From NCBI GenBank assembly GCA_039888615.1, contig JBDQQS010000004.1: a stretch of DNA of 64,000 bases, one strand, 5' to 3'. Every line of letters begins with the position of its first letter. Position 1 is the stretch's first letter. The notes under the pieces were generated by a model that saw nothing but the letters and a program-made list of their open reading frames with translations, had not been told where the DNA came from and searched no databases. The position numbers and the translations under genes are program-made. This document shows positions 17,750 through 24,859 of this stretch, in pieces. Source of the stretch: Flavimaribacter sp039888615. Lineage in GTDB: Bacteria > Pseudomonadota > Alphaproteobacteria > Rhizobiales > Rhizobiaceae.

Positions 17750-17908
17750 TCATGTCCCACAGTTTTCGATCACCCGGATTGCCCGGCCGCTCGCGTCGAG
17801 CGCGTTTTCAAGAACGCCAGGCCATCGCCTGGAAAAGGCAAATCTCTCGCGGGTTCCGGGAATGATGCCCCTCGACAGGCTGTCGCCATAGACGAGAATC
17901 CGCCGCAT
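17750..17908 (-). pseudogene. Truncated SGNH/GDSL hydrolase N-terminal fragment
   Basis: A 52-codon frame begins 2 bases after the preceding stop codon and reads RRILVYGDSLSRGIIPGTRE, then SRRWPGVLENAL and RVIEN before ending CGT-stop. The GDSL block with the catalytic Ser and the following RWP-VLE-AL segment are typical of SGNH arylesterase-type hydrolases of about 210 residues. The later blocks (block III Asn, block V Asp and His) are missing. The frame stops at the upstream edge of the SDR gene, so an internal deletion probably fused the gene start to the SDR leader. Confidence 0.8.
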
Positions 17909-17910
17909 GG

Positions 17911-18282
17911 TCACTTCAGGGGCGTCGACTTGTGGGCGATCAGTTTTTGGCCCCGGGGCGTCGAGATCCAGACGGTCACATAGGAGCTGTTTAGTTTCAA
18001 CGCCTTGCCATTGCGCCGCACATCGGCCTTCATGACGCCGAAGAACACGGTCGTCTCACCTTCGGAAGCCGTATCGGAAACCTGACAGTCGAGTGTGTCA
18101 TAGATCAGTGATCCGTCTTCGAGCGCCTTCAGATAGCTGGACTTGCTGTCAATCGACGAATCCGAATGGGCGTAGACAAGGGCCTCGCTGAAGAGGTTGC
18201 CAAGGCCGTCTCTGTCGCCGGCGAGCATCAGCGCCCACCGTTGCTCTTCAGCCTGTCTCGCCGCTTGCGTCCGGTCAGTCAT
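17911..18282 (-). CDS. NTF2-like (SnoaL/DUF4440-type) protein
   Basis: The ATG at 18282 is preceded by GGAGG with good spacing and overlaps the upstream gene by 8 bases; a longer frame to 18315 is less likely. The 123-residue protein has the cone-shaped NTF2-like pattern: N-terminal helices (EEQRWALMLAGDRDGLGNLF) and strands ALVYAHSDS, TTVFFGVMKADV and SSYVTVWI. Such proteins are small isomerases, cyclases, or ligand-binding or assembly partners. No catalytic role can be assigned. Confidence 0.8.
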   Translation of the reverse strand: MTDRTQAARQAEEQRWALMLAGDRDGLGNLFSEALVYAHSDSSIDSKSSYLKALEDGSLIYDTLDCQVSDTASEGETTVFFGVMKADVRRNGKALKLNSSYVTVWISTPRGQKLIAHKSTPLK

Positions 18283-19174
18283 CCTTGCCTCCCCAGTTCG
18301 GCCAGGTGGAAACACGGAAGAAATCGTCGCCTCCGTTTCCGCCTGCCTGAAGCATCGCGTAATATTGTCTAACCATGGCGGTGAAGGGCAGGGGGATGTG
18401 CTGATCCTTGCCGATCGCCATGGTGAGGTCCATGTCCTTCGACACGAGATTGGTGTTGGCCATCGGCGTCCAGTCTCCGCTCTTCAGCATGTCGCTCTTG
18501 TATCGGCTGAGCGTCGTGGCCGCCACGGAGTTGTTGATCGCGTCCACCGCGACGTCTCGCGGAAGCCCTTGCCTTACGCCGAATTCCAGCGCCTCGCCGA
18601 TCAGCGCCGGCATGACGCCCACCATCATGTTGATCATCAGCTTGACGATCCGGGCCTCTTCGCCCGGTCCGAAATAGAGCCGGTTCTCACCGAAACGCGC
18701 AAGCACGTCCTCGACATCCTTGACGGCGTCATCCGGTCCCGACATCAGCAGGGTCAGCGTTCCGTTTTCCGCGTTTCCGGTGCTGCCGGAAACCGGGCAG
18801 CGCACATAGGACGCGCCGGTTTTTGCTATGGCCTCTGCGATCGCGGCGGACGCGTCCGGCGAGACGGTGCTGAGGTCGACATAGACCTGGCCCGGGCCGA
18901 TCGATCCGGCGATCCCGTTGCCGCCCGAAACGATCTCCGTCAGCACCGCGTCGTTCGGCACCATCGAAAAGATGATCTCCGCCTTTGCGGCCAGATCCGC
19001 TGGCGTGTCGGCTGCATGGCCGCCCGCGTCGACAATGCGGCTGACTGCGACCGGGTTCGGATCGCAGCCGTGAAGCTCATAGCCGGCCGTCAGCAGGCGT
19101 TGGCTCAGGGGATTGCCCATTGCGCCTACGCCGATCCAGCCACAGCTCTTCCATTTCTTTTGTCTGCCGGTCAT
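18275..19174 (-). CDS. NAD(P)-dependent beta-hydroxyacid dehydrogenase (3-hydroxyisobutyrate dehydrogenase family)
   Basis: The start at 19174 gives 299 residues, the normal family length, and avoids overlap with the TRAP permease gene upstream. Visible are the Rossmann loop GWIGVGAMGNPLSQRL near residue 11, the substrate motif CPVSGSTGNAENGTL near 120 and the catalytic lysine in IVKLMINMM near 168. It oxidises or reduces a beta-hydroxyacid or a related short hydroxyacid. Its place directly behind the TRAP importer suggests it acts early on the imported acid. Confidence 0.88.
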   Translation of the reverse strand: MTGRQKKWKSCGWIGVGAMGNPLSQRLLTAGYELHGCDPNPVAVSRIVDAGGHAADTPADLAAKAEIIFSMVPNDAVLTEIVSGGNGIAGSIGPGQVYVDLSTVSPDASAAIAEAIAKTGASYVRCPVSGSTGNAENGTLTLLMSGPDDAVKDVEDVLARFGENRLYFGPGEEARIVKLMINMMVGVMPALIGEALEFGVRQGLPRDVAVDAINNSVAATTLSRYKSDMLKSGDWTPMANTNLVSKDMDLTMAIGKDQHIPLPFTAMVRQYYAMLQAGGNGGDDFFRVSTWPNWGGKDD

Positions 19175-19182
19175 CTCAACAC

Positions 19183-20499
19183 TCAATATACGAAGAACAG
19201 GACGATCTGCGGGTAGGCGATCAGCATGATCGTGACCAGAAGCATGATCAGGGCGAAGGGCGCGGCGCCCAGGAACACGTCTTCCAGGGACACCTTGTAG
19301 TCGGTCAGCGTACTTCGTACGACGTAGCAGGACATGCCGAAGGGCGGTGTCAGCAGTCCGATCTCCGTCGCCATTATGGCGATGATGCCGAACCACACCA
19401 GATTGATGTCATAGGGTTGCAGCAGCGGGATGAACAGCGGAACCGTGATCAGCAGGATTGACACGGAGTCGATGATCGTGCCGAGGATCAGCGCGATGCC
19501 GACGAAGATCGCGAGGATGACGAGGTAGCTTGCGTCGAGATCCGACACCAGGGTGCTGATCTGCGTCGGCAGTCCGGAGATGCCGAGCATTCGCGAATAC
19601 ATCGTCGCCGAAATGACGATGAAGAGAATCGAGGAGCTGATATAGCCCGTCTCGATCAGGATGCTCCACAGTGAGCGCCATGTCAGTTTCCGCTTGATCA
19701 GCGCGGCGACCAGGGCGAGCGCCGCGCCGACGCCGCCGGCTTCGGTCGGCGTGAAGACGCCGCCGTAGATGCCGCCGAGAACTGCAATGACCAGAACCAG
19801 CGTCGGCCCCATCTTCTCGATGAACTCGCGTAGCGTCAGGCTGCTGTCGTCCTCGATCATCTCTCTGACGTTTCCACCCATTGCCTTGGGGAAGAAGATG
19901 GCGACAAGCGCGATGCCGAGCGCGAACATGACGGCAAGCAACAGGCCCGGTCCTATGCCGGCCAGGAACATGGCGCCGACGGATTGTTCCGCGATGATCG
20001 CGTAGATGATGAGAAGGATGCTCGGCGGGATCAGCATGCCGAGCACGGAGCTGCCCGCGACGGTTCCGACGGCGAATCTCCGGTGATATCCGAAGCGCAG
20101 CATTTCCGGCACGGCGATGCGCGAGAACACGGCGGCCGATGCGATGGTCACGCCGGTGATGGAGGCGAAGACCGTATTTGCCGCAACGGTGGCGATCCCC
20201 AGTCCGCCGGGAAGTTTTCGCAGAAGACGGTTGGCGACATAATAGCTGTCGCGCCCAAGATCGGCCGCGCTCACCAGCATGCCCATCAGCACGAAGAGCG
20301 GTATGACAGCAAAGACGTAGTCGGAAATGCTCTGCGTCGCAGCCTGCGACAGCATGTAGACCGCGACCTGGAAGTTGTCGCGGATCATCCAGACCCCGAC
20401 AAAGGATGTCAGCGCCAGAACGAACGGCACGTGAATGCCGCAATAGATGAGAGCCAGCATGACGCTGACGGAGACGATGCCGATTTCAATGGGCGTCAT
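19183..20499 (-). CDS. TRAP transporter large permease (DctM-type)
   Basis: The start at 20499 overlaps the small-subunit gene by 4 bases (ATGA) and gives 438 residues. The protein is almost entirely hydrophobic, with about 12 TM helices and DctM-family segments such as VFASITGVTIASAAVFSRIA, MLIPPSILLIIYAIIAEQS and FTPTEAGGVGA. It is the ion-driven translocation subunit of a tripartite importer with the genes at 20496 and 21072. Confidence 0.94.
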   Translation of the reverse strand: MTPIEIGIVSVSVMLALIYCGIHVPFVLALTSFVGVWMIRDNFQVAVYMLSQAATQSISDYVFAVIPLFVLMGMLVSAADLGRDSYYVANRLLRKLPGGLGIATVAANTVFASITGVTIASAAVFSRIAVPEMLRFGYHRRFAVGTVAGSSVLGMLIPPSILLIIYAIIAEQSVGAMFLAGIGPGLLLAVMFALGIALVAIFFPKAMGGNVREMIEDDSSLTLREFIEKMGPTLVLVIAVLGGIYGGVFTPTEAGGVGAALALVAALIKRKLTWRSLWSILIETGYISSSILFIVISATMYSRMLGISGLPTQISTLVSDLDASYLVILAIFVGIALILGTIIDSVSILLITVPLFIPLLQPYDINLVWFGIIAIMATEIGLLTPPFGMSCYVVRSTLTDYKVSLEDVFLGAAPFALIMLLVTIMLIAYPQIVLFFVY

Positions 20500-21068
20500 G
20501 ACAGGGGCTGCCTGCGATCTTTGACCACAAGGGTCAGGGAATTCAGCGTCATGGCCAGAAGCTGGACGCCGGCCAATGTCGCGCCCACGGCGATCGAGGC
20601 CTTGATGGGCCACGACTGGAAGGTGAAGAGGCCGACCGTGCCGACATAGTAGTTGTTGGTGTAGTCGTTGATCATGTTGGGAACGGTGCCGTAGACGATG
20701 AGCGTCATGAGCGCAAGGCCGCAGAGCGCCGCCGCCGCGTCGAAGCCGGAGCCGACCCTCGGATGGGAAGCGCGGATGACGTTGACGATCGAATCGGCGC
20801 GGGCGATGCGGTCGTGGGCCAGTGTGTCTGCAAGCTGGACGAAGACGATCGCGACAATGGATATCTCCGCAATTTCCGTCACGCCCATGATCGGCGTGCT
20901 GAAGAAGTAGCGTCCCATGACGTCGAAACAGATAAGGCACATCAGCAGGAATATTCCGATAGACCCGATCGCGTTGAAAGCGGCTGTGGTCAGGGCGAGA
21001 ACCCGCCCTGCCAGAGAACCGCGCCCTAGGCGCGGTTCTTCATTTTCATTTTCAACGTCCGGCGACAT
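20496..21068 (-). CDS. TRAP transporter small permease (DctQ-type)
   Basis: The 190-residue inner-membrane protein has four hydrophobic segments and the DctQ motif of a TM helix followed by RYFFSTPIMGVTEIAEISI near residue 51, then the charged HDRIARADSIVNVI loop. It lies between binding protein and large permease genes, 3 bases after the former and overlapping the latter. Confidence 0.92.
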   Translation of the reverse strand: MSPDVENENEEPRLGRGSLAGRVLALTTAAFNAIGSIGIFLLMCLICFDVMGRYFFSTPIMGVTEIAEISIVAIVFVQLADTLAHDRIARADSIVNVIRASHPRVGSGFDAAAALCGLALMTLIVYGTVPNMINDYTNNYYVGTVGLFTFQSWPIKASIAVGATLAGVQLLAMTLNSLTLVVKDRRQPLS

Positions 21069-21071
21069 TCC

Positions 21072-22148
21072 TTACTCGGTGTCCCAATTCCGTGCGATCG
21101 GCTGGTTCGCAGCCCGCAGCGCGTCCATGTAAGCCTTCAGGACCGCGTTGCCGGGCTGGCCCTGCGCTTCGGTCTGTTCCGCCCATTCCTGCGCGATGTT
21201 GGGAAGACCAGCCGCCCACTCCTCGCGCTGTTCCTGAGTGTACTCGATCACCGTACCACCGTTTGCCTTGTAGGTCTCGACGGCCGCGGCGCTGGCGTCC
21301 ACGACATAGTCGGCAAGGCTCTGTCCATACTCGGCGGCCGTTTCCCGCAGCACGTCCTTAACCGGATCCGGCAGGCCTTCCCAGAACTGCTTGTTCGCGG
21401 ACACGGCAAAGGATGTGACGGCGCCCTGGTCGGCCTTGATGTAATACGGCGCGACCTCGTACATCTTGAAGCCGGCGGCCGCCTCGGCCCAAACGGAGGC
21501 GCATTCGGCGACGCCGGTCTGGAGCTGGTTGTAGTAGTCGGCGAGGTTGGAACTGATGCCTACGGCGCCCACGCCCTGGAAATAGCGCAGGTTCGTGCCT
21601 GCTCCGACGACCTTTACGCCTTCGAAATCGGCCGGTTTCTCGATCGCGGACTTGCAAATGACCTGATAGTTGTCAACCGATCCCGAACTTCCGAGATAAA
21701 CCTGATTGATCTTGTCGAATTCGGCCTTCATTTCCGGAATATCTTCCGCCAGCCTGGATACGGTCTCTGTCACCAGATGCAGGTCCGTGGTCGCGAACGG
21801 CGTTACGAAAGACACGTTGAACAGCGGCAGTTTGTCGACGTGGAAGGGCGGTACGACGATGCCCATGTCCGCAATGCCGCTGCTGACCGCTTCAAGCTCG
21901 CCGCGCGGCTTCACGATGGTTCCGGAGAACCCCTTGTTCCAGTTGATCTTGTACTCGTTCTTTTCGGCCAGTTTCTTGTCCACGGCCGGAATGTAAAATT
22001 CTTCGAAGACTTTGACCCAGGATGCAGTGGGCGGGTAGCCCGACACGACAGTTATGTTGATCGATTCCTGTGCATAGGCGCAGCTGCTGGCGAGAAGCAC
22101 GGCAGAGACTGACGCAATTCTTGCAAGGTTTCCTGATATGAGTTTCAC
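21072..22148 (-). CDS. TRAP transporter substrate-binding protein (DctP family)
   Basis: A GTG at 22148 follows GGGAGG with 6-base spacing; the longer frame to 22208 has no such site. The 358-residue product has a Sec signal (residues about 3-26, cleavage near CAYAQ). The mature part shows DctP features: a central helix around LVTETVSRLAEDIPEMKAEF, and the ligand-binding region PADFEGVKVVGAGTN ahead of a long C-terminal helix. It is the first gene of the long leftward operon behind operator copy 1 at 22263. DctP proteins mostly bind organic acids. Confidence 0.92.
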   Translation of the reverse strand: MKLISGNLARIASVSAVLLASSCAYAQESINITVVSGYPPTASWVKVFEEFYIPAVDKKLAEKNEYKINWNKGFSGTIVKPRGELEAVSSGIADMGIVVPPFHVDKLPLFNVSFVTPFATTDLHLVTETVSRLAEDIPEMKAEFDKINQVYLGSSGSVDNYQVICKSAIEKPADFEGVKVVGAGTNLRYFQGVGAVGISSNLADYYNQLQTGVAECASVWAEAAAGFKMYEVAPYYIKADQGAVTSFAVSANKQFWEGLPDPVKDVLRETAAEYGQSLADYVVDASAAAVETYKANGGTVIEYTQEQREEWAAGLPNIAQEWAEQTEAQGQPGNAVLKAYMDALRAANQPIARNWDTE

Positions 22149-22262
22149 GCTTACCTCCCTTGAGTTAGATCCGATCGACAACCGATCGTTCCGGGGGCGT
22201 TCCGGCATGTCGCAGGATGCAACATTTCCTCTACCGGACCCGCCAATGTGTCGAACAATAGC

Positions 22263-22281
22263 GAATATTGAACCAATATTC
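22263..22281. promoter_or_regulatory. Operator copy 1 (perfect palindrome) before the TRAP operon
   Basis: GAATATTG-AAC-CAATATTC is an exact inverted repeat with 8-base arms, in the 204-base gap between the CMD-like gene and the TRAP binding-protein gene. It lies 115 bases upstream of the GTG at 22148. The same arms recur at 24781 and 27852. The likely binder is the double TetR protein encoded at 26499; that link is inference. Confidence 0.8.
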
Positions 22282-22352
22282 TAGTCAGTTTTCGATGTTG
22301 TGCGCCTCCTGTGATATTGTTTTGCGCAATCGATAGTTCCGTCGCGCGGCCA

Positions 22353-22946
22353 TCAGGCTTTGGCGTTCTGGCCGTTGTCGGCGCGGGTTTCGAGATTCGG
22401 ATTTATCTCGCAAGCCTCATTCCAGCTTATGACCTGAAGCGACCGGGCGAACTTTCCGACGCCGTCCACCTCTGCGCAGAACAGTCCGAGTTCGATGATT
22501 TCCTCATCCGTGAAATGCTTGCGGAGCCTTGTGAAGACGTCGTCGCTGTCGATCGCGTCCTCTCCCTTCTTGAACTGGTCGGCGTACCACAGGGCGGCCT
22601 TTTCCTTTTCGGTCAGGTCAGGCGACGTTTCGTATTCGTAGGTATCCCAGAGCAGTTGCTCCGTCAGTCCTTCCTCTATCGCTTGCTTGGACCGGACGGT
22701 CGAGCAGTAACCGCAGCGATGCGCCACGGACATGTGAATACGACAGAGTTCCTTCAGGCGATGGGGCAGCACGCCTTCGTAGAGGAGATCGTTCCAGTAC
22801 CGCGCCCAGCGACGCCCGGTGGTCTCATTGCGCACGAAGATGCTCATGATGCGCGGATCCGGGGCGCCGCGCGCTTCCGCGTTTTCGATGAGTTCACGCG
22901 CGTCGGCGTCGATGCTGCCTTCTGCAATGGCGTCGATTCGTGGCAT
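22353..22946 (-). CDS. Carboxymuconolactone decarboxylase-like/AhpD-fold protein
   Basis: The 197-residue all-helical protein has the AhpD/CMD core with a CxxC pair, RCGYCSTVRSKQAIEEGL (Cys78 and Cys81), after a HRLKELCRIHMSVA helix. A CxxC in this position marks the alkylhydroperoxidase D-type redox branch rather than true PcaC decarboxylases. It is the last gene of the unit starting at 24659, next to an OsmC-type thiol peroxidase, so a peroxide-handling pair is plausible. Confidence 0.85.
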   Translation of the reverse strand: MPRIDAIAEGSIDADARELIENAEARGAPDPRIMSIFVRNETTGRRWARYWNDLLYEGVLPHRLKELCRIHMSVAHRCGYCSTVRSKQAIEEGLTEQLLWDTYEYETSPDLTEKEKAALWYADQFKKGEDAIDSDDVFTRLRKHFTDEEIIELGLFCAEVDGVGKFARSLQVISWNEACEINPNLETRADNGQNAKA

Positions 22947-22970
22947 GCGAATGGCTCCTTGTTCCGGGGT

Positions 22971-23459
22971 TCAGCAGTCGATCCAGCCGGTCGGCGTCTT
23001 CAGTCTGTGAATGACGGGTATCCGGTCCGAGATTATGGCCTCGACGAAGCAACCTTCCTTGGCGGCGTTGATGAGGTCCACGAGTTGTTCGATTGGCGTC
23101 TCGCTCTCGATGGCTATGTCCATTGTTATCCCGACAGGAGCGGCTTTGTATGGCTTGCCGGGTTCGATAAGGCCTTTCCATGAGAATTCGGCGTCGACGG
23201 TGAGATCGTCGAGCTTGATCCTGAACCGTTTGGCGAAGGCGCGAATCTGCGTCATCAGGCAGGTGACAAAGCCGCCGACGAAATAGGTCAGCGGGGGCGG
23301 AGCTGTCGCATCGCCGCCGTGGAACGGGCCTTCGTCCGATGCGAGTTCGTGGCTTTCGTTGAACGGCTCGACGATGTCGATTTTCGTCTCGTTCCGCATC
23401 TTGCCGGTCGCAACGCCGTTGCATCGGATAATCACGTCGAAGGAATTGTTCTGTGACAC
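22971..23459 (-). CDS. OsmC family thiol peroxidase-like protein
   Basis: The 162-residue protein has the OsmC/Ohr fold pattern: PPPLTYFVGGFVTCLMTQI places Cys67 on the central helix and KEGCFVEAII places Cys136 in the second position. Both redox cysteines of the family are thus kept. It would reduce organic or acyl hydroperoxides at the expense of a dithiol. It lies between the acyl-CoA dehydrogenase and CMD-like genes of the same operon. Confidence 0.88.
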   Translation of the reverse strand: MSQNNSFDVIIRCNGVATGKMRNETKIDIVEPFNESHELASDEGPFHGGDATAPPPLTYFVGGFVTCLMTQIRAFAKRFRIKLDDLTVDAEFSWKGLIEPGKPYKAAPVGITMDIAIESETPIEQLVDLINAAKEGCFVEAIISDRIPVIHRLKTPTGWIDC

Positions 23460-23477
23460 GCAGGTACCTCCAGTCGG

Positions 23478-24659
23478 CTAGCGCGCGAGGCCAAGCCAGT
23501 TTGCGATGTTGTTTCGCTGAACGGCGGACGACCCGCCGATGATGGGCATCAGAAGCACGTCGCGCACGTTTCGCTCGATGTCGAAATCGCGGACATAGCC
23601 GTAGGCGCCGAAGATGCTCTGTGCGTCGAGCACCACCTTCTTGGCCGCCTCGGTCACGAAGAGTTTCGTCATGGACGTCTCGACCCGGCGCGGGACTTCG
23701 CGGTCTGAAAGTATCGCGGCGTGATAGGTGGCGAGCCGTGCGACGTGGAGTTGTGTCTTCATCTCAGCGAGCTGGTGCCGGATCGACTGGAAGGTGCTGA
23801 TTGTTGCGCCGAACTGCTTGCGCGTCTCGCTGTATTCCCAGGCGTCGTCACAGGCGGCTTCCGCAATGCCCAGCGCGATTGCGGCCACTTCCAGCTTTTC
23901 GACGTCGAGGCCGGAAGACGTGATCATGCCCCAGCCGCGATTGAAGCCGTCCTCCTCGCCCACGATATTTTTCATCGGAACCCTGACATCGGTAAAACTG
24001 ACGTCGGTGGTGCGCGCGCCCTTCATGCCCATGGATTCGATGGGCTGAATCTCGACGCCCGGACTGTCCGGCGGGATCAGGACGATCGACAGGTTCTTGT
24101 AGCGCTCACCCTGCTCGCCGGTGCGGATCAGCGCGTAGATGTAATCGCAGATCTCGGAGCCGGAACAAAAGCGCTTGGAGCCGTTGATAACCAGTTCGTC
24201 GCCTTCGATCCTGCCCGTGGTCTTGACGCTGGCGAGGTCGGCTCCCGTATCCGCTTCCGTCCAGCCATAGGCAAAAATCAGCTTGCCGGCGGCTATCCGT
24301 GGTAAAAGTTCGGCTTTCTGGCGTTCGGACCCGCATTCGAGAATGTTCATGCCGGCGTAACAGGCGCACATGATGTATGGAACCGAGATGGCGAGGCTGC
24401 GGCGCGACAGTTCCTCGATCGTGACGAGGGTCGCGAGAATGTCGCGGCCTGTCCCGCCGAATTCTTCCGGAATGGTGCTGCCCATGACCCCGAGCGCCGC
24501 AAGTTCCTCGAAGACGTTGCGCGGAAAGGTGTTTTCCTTGTCCCAGCGCGCCGCTTCCCGGCGTGGCATGTGCCTTTCGGAAAAACGGCGCAAGGTGTCG
24601 CGAAGCGGGTCGATATGCGATGGCAGTTCTATGGTCATGCTCCTCACCAAAGCCCGCAT
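23478..24659 (-). CDS. Acyl-CoA dehydrogenase
   Basis: The 393-residue flavoprotein shows the family middle domain GWTEADTGADLASVKTTGR near residue 133 and VINGSKRFCSGSEICDYIYA near 157. The C-terminal domain carries GAYGYVRDFDIERNVRD and LMPIIGGSSAVQRNNIA. A shorter start at 24638 (MTIELPSHID) is also possible. It is transcribed away from the acyl-CoA ligase gene across the gap that holds operator copy 2, and heads the unit with OsmC and CMD-like genes. Confidence 0.93.
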   Translation of the reverse strand: MRALVRSMTIELPSHIDPLRDTLRRFSERHMPRREAARWDKENTFPRNVFEELAALGVMGSTIPEEFGGTGRDILATLVTIEELSRRSLAISVPYIMCACYAGMNILECGSERQKAELLPRIAAGKLIFAYGWTEADTGADLASVKTTGRIEGDELVINGSKRFCSGSEICDYIYALIRTGEQGERYKNLSIVLIPPDSPGVEIQPIESMGMKGARTTDVSFTDVRVPMKNIVGEEDGFNRGWGMITSSGLDVEKLEVAAIALGIAEAACDDAWEYSETRKQFGATISTFQSIRHQLAEMKTQLHVARLATYHAAILSDREVPRRVETSMTKLFVTEAAKKVVLDAQSIFGAYGYVRDFDIERNVRDVLLMPIIGGSSAVQRNNIANWLGLAR

Positions 24660-24780
24660 GCGCAGGCTCCATCATCCGGTTTACGCCCGATCTGAACGCC
24701 GAATGCTGTTTTGGCGTCCTTCCTCCCCGGGTCTCCGGAATGGCCATAACCCTGTCCTCAAAATGCCGGGTAGTCAATTA

Positions 24781-24799
24781 AAATTTTGAATCAATATTC
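24781..24799. promoter_or_regulatory. Operator copy 2 between divergent ACAD and CoA-ligase genes
   Basis: AAATTTTG-AAT-CAATATTC carries one perfect half-site and one with 6 of 8 matches. Read on the other strand it is GAATATTG-ATT-CAAAATTT, nearly the same as copy 3. It lies in the 200-base gap between the two divergent starts, so one protein could control both directions. Confidence 0.75.
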
Positions 24800-24859
24800 A
24801 GTTTGAATTTTCGGCTGACAACAGCTAACTTCATCTCGTTGTTCACGGAGGAGGAAAGA

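Noticed and set aside
22353..22946. A second pcaC (4-carboxymuconolactone decarboxylase).
   Set aside because: It has the CxxC pair of AhpD-type proteins and is 60 residues longer than PcaC; the true PcaC is at 39981.
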